NCBI GenBank assembly: GCA_903887375.1
Contig: CAISPN010000099.1
Span: 1 to 50,274 of the forward strand
Source: an uncultured cyanobacterium
GTDB lineage: Bacteria; Cyanobacteriota; Cyanobacteriia; Cyanobacteriales; Microcystaceae
Direction of reading: 5' to 3'
DNA: 50,274 nt
Positions within the stretch are counted from its first letter, which is position 1, and every line of letters begins with the position of its first letter. Under the pieces are notes generated by a model that worked only from the letters and a program-made list of their open reading frames with translations, was not told the DNA's origin and did not search any database. Positions 1 to 7,445 of this stretch are shown here, one piece after another. The position numbers and the translations under genes were made by a program.

Positions 1-137
1 AAGCTGCTAGTTTGATTGATCAAGGAAAACTAAATGTTCATTTGAGCGAGACTTATTCTTTAGAATCAGCAGCTAAGGCTCATGAAGTTTTAGAAAAAGG
101 CTCTACAACTGGCAAGATAGTTCTTTCGATAGATTAA
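1..137 (+). CDS. Zinc-binding dehydrogenase / quinone oxidoreductase (MDR family), C-terminal fragment
   Basis: The open frame enters from the left edge and stops with TAA at 135-137, leaving 44 residues. It contains LIDQGKLNVHLSETYSLESA and finishes KAHEVLEKGSTTGKIVLSID. This is the characteristic tail of medium-chain dehydrogenases of the NADPH:quinone oxidoreductase type, where the last helix (AxxAHxxLExGxxxGKIVL) packs against the catalytic domain. These enzymes reduce quinones or enones with NADPH. The catalytic and nucleotide-binding parts lie outside the window, so substrate and zinc content cannot be judged. The gene is cut only by the window edge. Confidence 0.8.
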   Translation, partial: AASLIDQGKLNVHLSETYSLESAAKAHEVLEKGSTTGKIVLSID

Positions 138-215
138 GCAGAGTTGTCTGTACATCTAATGCAATCTATACACCCAAGATGCAACTCCTCCAGAAATATT
201 CTTCTAGTGAGCTAG

Positions 216-662
216 ATTCTCCTTTTCCATTTACTTCCGCCAGAACTAATACCAGCAGAATGGCTACCTGCCTCTATGCTTTGCTCTGGTGATAGAGCTA
301 CCTGTAGTGGAATTTTGATCAATACTTCGGAAAAGATTGTAAATTTTTCTAAACTACTACAAACTACTAAATATGTTCTTCTGTTATTTACAGGAAAAGA
401 GCCTAACGAACAAACCTACAAAAAACTTTCAAACATAAGAGATACTATATCAACCAGTTATAATAAGAACATCTGTGTTCATATAATATCTAATCGGACA
501 GATAAAGACATTTTATTTGATTCTGATGGCACAATTCATCGTCTTTATGGAGCAAATAAAGACTGTCTCTATTTGATCCGACCTGATGGCTATATTGGCT
601 ATAGAAACTCTCAGGCAAATCTTGATTTGTTATTTGCTTATCTCAAAATTATTTTTTCTTGA
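216..662 (+). pseudogene. Remnant of an FAD-dependent aromatic monooxygenase (C-terminal thioredoxin-like domain)
   Basis: The frame is open from 216 after a stop at 213-215; the first ATG is at 276, giving a 128-residue product. It carries the landmarks of the C-terminal domain of PheA/TfdB/PgaE-type FAD monooxygenases: SGDRA near the start (family GDRAPD) and LYLIRPDGYIGYRN near the end (family LxRPDGYIGxR). The FAD and substrate domains, normally about 400 residues upstream, are absent, and only about 140 bp separate it from the previous gene. The GDRAPD motif itself is altered to GDRATC. I read it as the surviving tail of a deleted monooxygenase. A short expressed protein from ATG 276 cannot be excluded. 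Confidence 0.55.
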
Positions 663-928
663 GTTTTAATAAATTAAGCTACATACAAGACAAAAATTAT
701 CGAGCTCTAGGTCAAGTTTGGTAAAAATATAATTTAGAAAATCTAGCCCATAACAAAAATACTTTATCTCAAAAACCTGGAAAAGGATTGACTCCGAACA
801 AAAATCTTTAGACTTTATATCTCTGAGATTTGCATTATTAGTTCGAGCTATAATACCACAACTTTAGTCTCGAAATTATATAATTACTTAAAGCCTTGAA
901 TTAGTAATATATATAAATGTAAATTTTC

Positions 929-1462
929 ATGAAGATTCTGCAAATTTTGTCATTTATAGGTTTATTTGTCTTTACGCGTCCAGCTTTTGCTATGAACCTT
1001 AATTTAGGCTCAGGACAACAGTTTGATGCTGGGCTATCTTCTCAAGGATCATTGCTCATCAGTGGAGCAATGCCACTTTCAGCTCCAGCGCCTTTGCTAC
1101 TTCCTTTAGGCGGACTAATTGAAGTGCCTCCGGCCGCTCGTGATGTGATTGTTCCAGATAGTGGCAATATTATTGCCAATCCGCCTTCTCAGGCTATTGT
1201 TCCAGATGCTGGAAGCACAACAGGAACTTCAGCTTCCTCGATCATGCTCCCGATCATTGGCGCTTTGGCACTTGCTGGTATTATTGCTTTACTATTGAAT
1301 GATTCTTCTTCTAGTCCTCTGGCGCCATCATCAAATCCATCCCCAACTCCAACGCCTGAGCCCATCATTCCACCAATTCAAGAAGTTCCTGAACCCTCTT
1401 TCTTGCCAGGCATATTGGTCTTTGGTGGAGCTTTTCTTTTGTTATACCGTTTTCGAAAGTAA
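929..1462 (+). CDS. PEP-CTERM sorting domain protein
   Basis: This 177-residue exported protein begins with a signal peptide (cleavage probably after RPAFA near residue 21). A low-complexity Ala/Pro/Gly region follows, then a hydrophobic stretch at about 105-124 (LPIIGALALAGIIALLL), a Ser/Pro linker with PTPTPEP, and a C-terminal exosortase signal: VPEP, a hydrophobic segment, and the basic tail YRFRK. Such proteins are cut by an exosortase during surface delivery; the cyanoexosortase at 27.1-28.7 kb is the obvious processor. The extra internal hydrophobic stretch is unusual. The next gene begins 2 nt after the stop, so the two are almost certainly co-transcribed. Function beyond surface location is unknown. 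Confidence 0.8.
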   Translation: MKILQILSFIGLFVFTRPAFAMNLNLGSGQQFDAGLSSQGSLLISGAMPLSAPAPLLLPLGGLIEVPPAARDVIVPDSGNIIANPPSQAIVPDAGSTTGTSASSIMLPIIGALALAGIIALLLNDSSSSPLAPSSNPSPTPTPEPIIPPIQEVPEPSFLPGILVFGGAFLLLYRFRK

Positions 1463-1464
1463 CA

Positions 1465-2208
1465 ATGAAATATCTTAAATTTTGCTATGTTTTAGCAGCT
1501 CTTTTGGCAATATTTCTAGAAAGCCATAGCACTCAAAGCAAATCTTTAATTGAAAATATTTGCCAGCAAGTTGTGGTAAAAAACTCTTCTTCTAAAGATG
1601 AGCCAAAAGCTACCGAGCATGATTTCTGGAGCCAACTGGCTCATGGTTTAGGACTAGAACCTGTCAAGGGAGAGAAAAACAAACGCTGGAATTGTCAATA
1701 TACTGAAAATGACAAATGGTTTGGTTTATTTGATATGTCTGTTGAGCAAGGCAATCAGGTCATCACTTCAACTTTTCTGCCTAATTACAAGTTTAAGCCA
1801 AACCAAAAAAAAGCTGCTCTGACTTTCTTTACGACCGTAATTTCTCAGACTCTCTCTTTAGGAAATCAAAACCAAAAAAAAGTAAATGATGCTCTTGATG
1901 GCTATCTTACATTAATCGAGCAACGAAAGATTATTCCTCAAAAACTAGATAAAAGTACTCTTTCAAAAAAGTTACAAGATCTCAATATTCCAACAAGTCA
2001 AATCCCCACAAAAATCCCCGCTAATTGGCTAAATCACGATGCAATTACTGTGGATAAATTAGTGATCGTAGATGGTATCAAAAAGCCTCAAGCAGTTGCT
2101 TTCGTCTATATGGTTCCCATAATCGATATGCAGAAAAAAAGTATTCTTCAATGGGGAATCAATATAACTGTTAGCACCACTCCAGAAAAGGAATTTAAGT
2201 ACAAGTAG
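1465..2208 (+). CDS. Secreted protein of unknown function
   Basis: This is a 247-residue protein with a signal peptide (MKYLKFCYVLAALLAIFLES, cleavage near residue 25). The mature part is soluble-looking, mostly mixed alpha/beta in composition and rich in Lys and Gln, with two cysteines after the signal (ENICQQ and WNCQY) that could form a disulfide. I do not recognise a domain. It starts 2 nt after the PEP-CTERM gene and is followed 8 nt later by an L,D-transpeptidase, so it belongs to a three-gene envelope operon. A periplasmic or cell-wall role is inferred from context only. Confidence 0.65.
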   Translation: MKYLKFCYVLAALLAIFLESHSTQSKSLIENICQQVVVKNSSSKDEPKATEHDFWSQLAHGLGLEPVKGEKNKRWNCQYTENDKWFGLFDMSVEQGNQVITSTFLPNYKFKPNQKKAALTFFTTVISQTLSLGNQNQKKVNDALDGYLTLIEQRKIIPQKLDKSTLSKKLQDLNIPTSQIPTKIPANWLNHDAITVDKLVIVDGIKKPQAVAFVYMVPIIDMQKKSILQWGINITVSTTPEKEFKYK

Positions 2209-2216
2209 TAAGTTTA

Positions 2217-2717
2217 ATGAAGCGTATCTTTTTAAAGCGAACAGCTCTACATTTTTCTAAGTTATTTTTTGGAACTACTTTAGTCAGTTTGTTTTTTATT
2301 GGTAACGCTTTGGCTGTAGTTCCTCAAAAGATTACCTACAAAATGTCCCAACTGCAAAAGTCTCAAAAACGATGGCTTGAAATAAATTTAACAACTCAAA
2401 AATTAACTGCTTGGCAAGGAAATCAGCAAGTTTTTAATACTAATGTATCTACAGGCAAACCCTCAACTCCTACTCTTGATGGATTATTTGCCATTGAATC
2501 TAAGCAGCTTGTTGGGAGAATGCGTGGCAATGATTATGATGTTGCCAATGTGCCCTATATAATGTATTACTACAAGGACTATGCTGTTCATGGCGCTTAT
2601 TGGCACAACCAATTTGGTACAGCTGTCAGTAGAGGTTGCATCAATGTTGCGATCTTTGATGCCAAGCGTCTCTTTGAGTGGACCGCAATCAAAACAGCAG
2701 TAGTAATTCATCGATAA
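2217..2717 (+). CDS. L,D-transpeptidase (YkuD family)
   Basis: The product has 166 residues with an N-terminal signal or anchor (hydrophobic about 15-34, ending NALA). The YkuD domain follows: RWLEINLTTQKLTAWQGN is the typical first strands (I-x-V/L-x-x-Q-x-L), STGKPSTPTLDGLFAI the substrate groove, and HGAYWHNQFG...SRGCIN holds the catalytic His and the SRGC nucleophile motif. These enzymes cross-link peptidoglycan through 3-3 bonds or attach proteins to it, using an acyl-Cys intermediate in the periplasm. No LysM or other binding domain is fused, so it is a minimal catalytic form. It is third in an operon with a PEP-CTERM protein and a secreted protein, 8 nt after the latter. Confidence 0.9.
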   Translation: MKRIFLKRTALHFSKLFFGTTLVSLFFIGNALAVVPQKITYKMSQLQKSQKRWLEINLTTQKLTAWQGNQQVFNTNVSTGKPSTPTLDGLFAIESKQLVGRMRGNDYDVANVPYIMYYYKDYAVHGAYWHNQFGTAVSRGCINVAIFDAKRLFEWTAIKTAVVIHR

Positions 2718-2838
2718 AAAAAAATCAGTAATTTTGTGATCTTTAAAATACCAGTGGTTGAATTTTACTGAAAATTACTGTACATTTATTAAGATTTGTT
2801 TTAAAATACAAACCTTTAAACTTATACAATCAAGACAA

Positions 2839-3552
2839 ATGAAAAAACATCACGCTGCAATTTCCTTAACTCTAGCTACTGCTCTTGTAGCGCCAATGGG
2901 CTATTCTCTTGCACAGACTACAACAGTTCCCTCAGCTGTAAAATCAATTGTTCCTACTGCTACTCCGGCAAACGTAAAACCATTTACAGCAACTACTACA
3001 GCCCCAGCCGCCGTAAAATCTACTGTTCCGGCTACTACTACTGCTCTAATCAAAGCGGGAACCGTATTTACTGGCAAACTAACCAAGAAAATATCTAGTG
3101 GTAATGCACATAACAACGATAAATTTACCCTCAAAGTATCAACTCCCCTTTTTGGTGGTAATCCACTATTAAAAGGTGCCATTATTGAAGGACACGTTGA
3201 GGATGTAGTCAAAGCGCAAAGAGGCAAAAAGGCTTCTTTACACTTAGTGTTTGATGACATTATCTTCAAAAACAAACAAGGTCAATTTATAGACGCCACT
3301 TTGGTCAATACCAAGTTAGAAAAGCAAACCCAGGGAACTTTACTACGTAACGTAGCTATTTTGACTGCAGGGGCTGTTGCAGGGCACTATCTAGGTCAAA
3401 AAGCTGGACTGCCTACCGGAACTGGAGTAACTTCTGCTGCTGCCTTTGTTTTGACTAGTCCTGGTGGAGAAGTTGTGATTAATAAAGGAACCGATTTTAA
3501 ACTTAAGCTCAATAAAGACTTAGTTGTTAAAAATGCTATGGTCAAAAAATAG
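2839..3552 (+). CDS. Secreted protein with Thr/Ala/Pro repeats and a glycine-rich helix
   Basis: I prefer ATG 2839 over the upstream TTG because it yields a clear signal peptide (MKKHHAAISLTLATALVAP, cleavage after LAQ); the product is 237 residues. A Thr/Ala/Pro region contains two imperfect copies of a unit built on AVKS(I/T)VP. Next comes a beta-rich domain (AGTVFTGKLTKKISSGNAHN through TLVNTKLEKQ) whose layout, a property-like KI(S/N)SGNAxNxDxF stretch followed by GxIIxGxVEDV, resembles secreted proteins of unknown function in several bacteria. A glycine-rich helical segment (GAVAGHYLGQKAGLPTGTG) then resembles a glycine zipper. A strong hairpin terminator sits 29 nt downstream. Function is unknown. 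Confidence 0.65.
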   Translation: MKKHHAAISLTLATALVAPMGYSLAQTTTVPSAVKSIVPTATPANVKPFTATTTAPAAVKSTVPATTTALIKAGTVFTGKLTKKISSGNAHNNDKFTLKVSTPLFGGNPLLKGAIIEGHVEDVVKAQRGKKASLHLVFDDIIFKNKQGQFIDATLVNTKLEKQTQGTLLRNVAILTAGAVAGHYLGQKAGLPTGTGVTSAAAFVLTSPGGEVVINKGTDFKLKLNKDLVVKNAMVKK

Positions 3553-3580
3553 ACACAATAAACAATAAATAGAGACAATG

Positions 3581-3609
3581 AGGGAGAATCATCTCCCTTA
3601 TTTTTTTTT
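3581..3609 (+). terminator. Rho-independent terminator
   Basis: The arms GGGAGA (3582-3587) and TCTCCC (3592-3597) pair perfectly around a 4-nt loop, with one further A-T pair, and a T-rich run to 3609 follows. It should end the transcript of the secreted protein gene. The run stops only 3 nt before the ATG of the next gene. Confidence 0.8.
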
Positions 3610-3612
3610 CTT

Positions 3613-4740
3613 ATGGATCGATCCTATTTTGCTACTGTCGCCAAAGGACTTGAAGAAGTCGCTGCTAAAGAGCTGGAAACCCTTGGTGCTAGAGAAGTTA
3701 GAACAACTGTGACAGGAGTTCATTTTCAAGGAGATCAAGCCTTACTCTACAAAGTTAATCTTTGGAGCAGATTAATCTTTAAAGTCTTGATGCCCATTTT
3801 CCAAGTTGGATGCGCTACAGCCGAGCAGCTTTACTCCCAGGTTAAAAAACTGGATTGGTCAGAGTATTTAACTGTAGAACAAAGCTTTGCTGTTCAATGC
3901 ACTGGGAGCAATTATCAGCTCAACCATACCCATTTCACTGCGCTGGGAATTAAAAATGCCATTGTCGATCAACAAAAAGATCGCTTTGGTAAACGTTCAA
4001 ACATTGATCTCAAATTTCCAGATTTGCTGATTAATGCCCACATTGACCAAAATGTTTGCACAATCAGTCTTGATAGCTCAAGAGAAAGCTTGCACCGCCG
4101 TGGCTATCATTTGGCTATGGGCTTGGCACCTCTAAAAGAAACTCTAGCTGCAGGAATTATCCAAATTAGTGGATATAACGGAAAAGTTGCCTTCTATGAT
4201 CCTTTTTGTGGTTCGGGTACTTTGCCTATAGAAGCTGCCCTATTGGCACTCAACATTGCCCCTGGATTATCAAGAGAGAGCTTTGGTTTTGAAAGCTGGT
4301 TGGATTTCCAGAGCGAACTATGGCAAAAAATAAAAAAAGAAGCCTTGGAAAGTCGTTTAAAGACTCTCCGGGCTCCAATTATCGGAAGTGATTTAGAACT
4401 AAGTGTTCTACAGCAGGCAAGGAGCAATGCTCATCTTTGTAAACTTGAAGGACAAATTGAATTTCAAAGAAAAGCCCTAGCTGATGTTGAACCCAAAGCC
4501 AATGAAGGAATTTTGATCTGTAATCCCCCTTACGGTAAAAGAATAGGAGATAGTGAAGATCTCCGAGACCTTTACCGACAATTGGGAGATGTTTTGAAAC
4601 AACGTTTCAAGGGTTGGAGCGCCTATGTGCTTACAGGCAATAGAGAGTTAGCTAAGGTAATTGGACTGAGGAGTTCATCCCGCTACACCCTCTACAACGG
4701 TTCTATTGCCTGCGTGCTTCTCAAATATGACTTATATTAA
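3613..4740 (+). CDS. THUMP-domain 23S rRNA guanine-N2 methyltransferase (RlmL N-terminal-half/YpsC type)
   Basis: The 375-residue protein uses SAM to methylate a guanine N2 in RNA, in the cytoplasm. The N-terminal region (FATVAKGLEEVAAKELETLG) and the following THUMP domain (about 55-150) bind RNA. The UPF0020 methyltransferase domain follows, with the SAM motif FYDPFCGSGTLPIEAALLAL near 195-215 and the catalytic NPPYGKRIG near 305. The length fits the single-domain YpsC/RlmL-like family rather than the bifunctional RlmKL. The start is fixed by the conserved N terminus, yet the ATG lies 3 nt after a terminator T-run and has no Shine-Dalgarno sequence. Its 3' end faces lexA, 10 nt away. The exact target guanine cannot be read from the sequence. 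Confidence 0.88.
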   Translation: MDRSYFATVAKGLEEVAAKELETLGAREVRTTVTGVHFQGDQALLYKVNLWSRLIFKVLMPIFQVGCATAEQLYSQVKKLDWSEYLTVEQSFAVQCTGSNYQLNHTHFTALGIKNAIVDQQKDRFGKRSNIDLKFPDLLINAHIDQNVCTISLDSSRESLHRRGYHLAMGLAPLKETLAAGIIQISGYNGKVAFYDPFCGSGTLPIEAALLALNIAPGLSRESFGFESWLDFQSELWQKIKKEALESRLKTLRAPIIGSDLELSVLQQARSNAHLCKLEGQIEFQRKALADVEPKANEGILICNPPYGKRIGDSEDLRDLYRQLGDVLKQRFKGWSAYVLTGNRELAKVIGLRSSSRYTLYNGSIACVLLKYDLY

Positions 4741-4750
4741 GTACAATTGA

Positions 4751-5350
4751 CTAGACGCCGCGCCAAACGCCAACTAAAACACCCTGAACATCTACTTTAT
4801 CAGCAGCAACCTCTATGGGCTTGTATTTGCCATTGGATGGTTTTAAGGTGATCTTGTTTCCATCCTTGTGATAGTGCTTGAGAGTTGCTCCTTCACCATC
4901 TACGCGGGCTGCTACAATGGTGCCATTTTTGATATCTTCATTTTCTGCAGGTGGACGCAGGACAATGTGATCCCCTTCAGTAATATGAACTTCAATCATG
5001 CTATCGCCCGTAACTTTGAGTGAGTAGAAGTTAGAATGCTGCAAATTAGATAAATCTAATCTCTCTTCACTTTCAGTAAATGGCTCCACTAGACCACCTG
5101 CTGCAATTGCACCCAAAATAGGTATTCCTTGAGGTTCTGGTCTTAAAATCCTCAATGTTCTGGCTTTACCAACTGTCCAGTCAATATAACCTTTCGATCT
5201 CAATCGCTCTAAACGACTTTGAATAGGTGCAGGCGATTTTAAATTCATCGCCCTCATCATTTGACGAATCGACGGGGCATGCTGAGTAGTTCTTATATAC
5301 TCAATAAGCCAATCGTATAACTCTTTCTGTGCTTGGGTTAATGGTTCCAT
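4751..5350 (-). CDS. lexA: LexA transcriptional repressor, self-cleaving type
   Basis: I start at the internal ATG (5350), giving 199 residues beginning MEPLTQAQKELYDWLIEYI, the usual LexA start; an upstream in-frame ATG would add 14 atypical residues. The winged-helix DNA-binding domain covers about 1-65 (PSIRQMMRAMNLKSPAPIQS recognition region). The peptidase S24 domain retains the Ala-Gly scissile bond (GAIAAGGLVEP), the catalytic Ser (VTGDSMIEVHI) and the catalytic Lys (EGATLKHY). Family knowledge: some cyanobacterial LexA proteins have lost these residues and do not run an SOS response; this one keeps all three, so RecA-stimulated self-cleavage is expected. A possible LexA box lies upstream at 5430-5443, consistent with autoregulation. 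Confidence 0.93.
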   Translation of the reverse strand: MEPLTQAQKELYDWLIEYIRTTQHAPSIRQMMRAMNLKSPAPIQSRLERLRSKGYIDWTVGKARTLRILRPEPQGIPILGAIAAGGLVEPFTESEERLDLSNLQHSNFYSLKVTGDSMIEVHITEGDHIVLRPPAENEDIKNGTIVAARVDGEGATLKHYHKDGNKITLKPSNGKYKPIEVAADKVDVQGVLVGVWRGV

Positions 5351-5429
5351 AGATTTGATCTGTTGTGAAATTGAGCTGTGAGTGATTGCCAAGTTGTATA
5401 CATTGCATCACCGATCTCCAGTGTATCAA

Positions 5430-5443
5430 TGAACAAAAATACT
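5430..5443 (-). promoter_or_regulatory. Candidate LexA box upstream of lexA
   Basis: Read on the minus strand this is AGTATTTTTGTTCA. It resembles the cyanobacterial LexA consensus RGTACNNNDGTWCB, with mismatches at the C of GTAC and at the last base. It lies 80 nt before the chosen lexA start, in the divergent gap shared with the DUF2237 gene. The match is partial and the call tentative. Confidence 0.3.
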
Positions 5444-5560
5444 TGCAAGTACTTTGTATATTATAATTTCTTATATTATTTGCAATTATTTCTTATATAA
5501 ATTATGATCAAGGATAAAAATACTTAGTTATTTTCTCCAGATAGTCATTTGAGGTTAGGA

Positions 5561-5929
5561 ATGAGTCAGCAGCTTAATGTTCTAGGAAGTCCTTTGAAAG
5601 TCTGTTGTAGGTCGCCTTTGACCGGTTTTTATCGCGACGGAAGTTGCCATAGTGGTCCAGAAGATTTTGGAGTTCATACGGTTTGCGCTAGAGTTGATGA
5701 CAAGTTTTTAGAGTTCAGCAAGTCTATGGGCAATGATTTAAGCACTCCTATGCCTGCCTATCAATTTCCTGGACTTAAAGATGGAGACTGCTGGTGTCTA
5801 TGCGCAGCGAGGTGGAAAGAAGCATTGGATGCTGGATTTGCCCCGCCTATATTTTTAGAATCTACTCATGAATCGACTCTAAAATATGTTCCACTGGAAG
5901 TTTTACAAGAACATGCCTTAGAAAGATAA
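5561..5929 (+). CDS. DUF2237 family protein
   Basis: ATG 5561 is preceded by GAGG/AGGA purines and gives 122 residues; a TTG 12 nt upstream is a weaker start. The protein matches the small Cys-rich DUF2237 family: SPLTGFYRDGSCHSGPEDFG near the N terminus, VHTVCARV, then GDCWCLCAARWKEALDAGFA, with conserved cysteines that could bind metal. The ending FLESTHESTLKYVPLEVLQE is also typical. The molecular function of the family is not established. It is transcribed away from lexA and lies 7 nt before the cobA-hemD fusion, so it is probably the first gene of that operon. Confidence 0.85.
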   Translation: MSQQLNVLGSPLKVCCRSPLTGFYRDGSCHSGPEDFGVHTVCARVDDKFLEFSKSMGNDLSTPMPAYQFPGLKDGDCWCLCAARWKEALDAGFAPPIFLESTHESTLKYVPLEVLQEHALER

Positions 5930-5936
5930 AGCAAAT

Positions 5937-7445
5937 ATGCATCTTACAAATGTCAAGAAAGTTAACATTGTTGGAGCTGGTCCCGGTGGAATAGGCTATT
6001 TAACTACCAGAGCTAAGGAGATTTTAGCTAGTTCTGATGTTGTGGTATATGATGCCCTTGTAGATCCAGCTTTACTTGATTGTTGCACTGACTATTGTTT
6101 AAAAATAAAGATGGGTAAAAGAGGATCTCAAGAAAGCTCCTCTCAAGAGCAAATTAATCAAATATTAATTAAATATTGCTTAGCAGGAAAACAAGTTACA
6201 AGACTTAAAAGTGGGGATCCCCTTGTTTTTGGCAGAATAATTCAAGAGGTTAAAGCTCTCAAAAATGCCGGCTGTCACTTTGAGATAATACCAGGGCTAT
6301 CTAGCGCGCTGGTTGCTCCTATGCTTGCTGGGATTGCTTTGAGCGATCTCCAAAGATCTGGCTCTTTTACCATTTTGAGTGGTCATCAACCAGATTCTCT
6401 AGATTGGAACACTCTAGCCAAACTAGATACTTTGGTAGTTTTAATGGGCGGGGCAACTTTAGCCAAAATTGTAGAATCACTTCTTAGAGCCGGCTCTCGA
6501 GTTGATTTGCCAATTGCGATCATTTGCAATTGTGCCAGAAGTAATCAGCAAATCTACCGCGCTACGTTGCAAGATATCCTAGCCAAGGTAGCCGGATTGA
6601 GCTTGTCACCCTGTATCATTGTGATCGGTGAAGTCGTAGCAGGAGAAAGATTGATGTGTGATTCTCTGCCATTGGCTGGTAAAAAGATCCTAGTAACCAG
6701 GGCAATCGAAGGCTCTAAAATCTTTAGAGAACTTTTGCAATCCCAAGGGGCAGATGTTCTGGATATGCCAGCATTGGAAATTACTGAACCCTCTTATTGG
6801 CAACCATTAGATCAAGCTTTAGAAAAATTGCCACAGTTCGATTGGTTAATTCTCACTTCAGCTAATGCTGTAGAGTATTTTCTCAATAGACTAGTCAAAC
6901 AATCCAAAGATCTCAGGGACTTAGCCTGTCTCAAAATAGCAGTAGTTGGCAAAAAAACAGCCGAATATTTAATAAAAGAGCGAATCAGGCCAGATTTTAC
7001 TCCTCCAGATTATATTGCCGACTCTCTAGTTGAGAATTTTCCTGAAGATTTGCGCGGTAAAAAAATCCTCTTTCCCCGGGTCGAAAGTGGCGGCAGGGAC
7101 ATTTTGGTTAAAGAGCTCACTAAAGGCGGAGCCGAAGTGGTAGAAGTAGCTGCCTATGAGTCTAAATCTCCCAAAGATATCCCAGATAAAGTTAAAGAAG
7201 CTCTGATCAATCGACAAATTGATATCATCACCTTTGCTAGTTCCAAGACCGTAGCCAATAGTTATCATTTATTTGAGAAACATATTCCAAGTTTTTCTTT
7301 AGAGCTTTTAGAAGGAGTTAGTTTAGCCTCAATAGGCCCTGAGACTTCCAAAGCCTGTCAAAAATACTTTGCCCGGGTGGATATTGAAGCTGGGCAATAT
7401 ACTTTAGAGGGTTTAGTAGCTGCTCTTGGGCAAAGTTATGCCTAA
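5937..7445 (+). CDS. cobA-hemD: Fused uroporphyrinogen-III C-methyltransferase / uroporphyrinogen-III synthase
   Basis: The 502-residue protein joins two tetrapyrrole enzymes. Residues about 8-240 are SUMT (CobA): VNIVGAGPGGIGYLTTRA is the SAM-binding start, DALVDPALL and VTRLKSGDPLVFGR the core motifs; it methylates uroporphyrinogen III at C2 and C7 to precorrin-2, leading to siroheme and cobalamin. Residues about 245-500 are HemD: GKKILVTRAIEGSKIFRELL, FDWLILTSANAVEYF, then FASSKTVANSYHLF; it closes hydroxymethylbilane to uroporphyrinogen III for heme and chlorophyll. In most cyanobacteria I know of these are separate genes, whereas the fusion is common in Firmicutes. Its stop overlaps the pabB start (ATGCCTAA), implying translational coupling. 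Confidence 0.9.
   Translation: MHLTNVKKVNIVGAGPGGIGYLTTRAKEILASSDVVVYDALVDPALLDCCTDYCLKIKMGKRGSQESSSQEQINQILIKYCLAGKQVTRLKSGDPLVFGRIIQEVKALKNAGCHFEIIPGLSSALVAPMLAGIALSDLQRSGSFTILSGHQPDSLDWNTLAKLDTLVVLMGGATLAKIVESLLRAGSRVDLPIAIICNCARSNQQIYRATLQDILAKVAGLSLSPCIIVIGEVVAGERLMCDSLPLAGKKILVTRAIEGSKIFRELLQSQGADVLDMPALEITEPSYWQPLDQALEKLPQFDWLILTSANAVEYFLNRLVKQSKDLRDLACLKIAVVGKKTAEYLIKERIRPDFTPPDYIADSLVENFPEDLRGKKILFPRVESGGRDILVKELTKGGAEVVEVAAYESKSPKDIPDKVKEALINRQIDIITFASSKTVANSYHLFEKHIPSFSLELLEGVSLASIGPETSKACQKYFARVDIEAGQYTLEGLVAALGQSYA

Noticed and set aside
142-156. TGTACA near 150 as a left end
   Set aside because: There are no TnsB-like repeats on either side; a hexamer alone occurs by chance.
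2775-2790. TGTACA near 2780, considered as a second transposon end
   Set aside because: It lacks nearby TGTCGTC/TGACA sites and an element boundary, and it lies just upstream of an ordinary gene.
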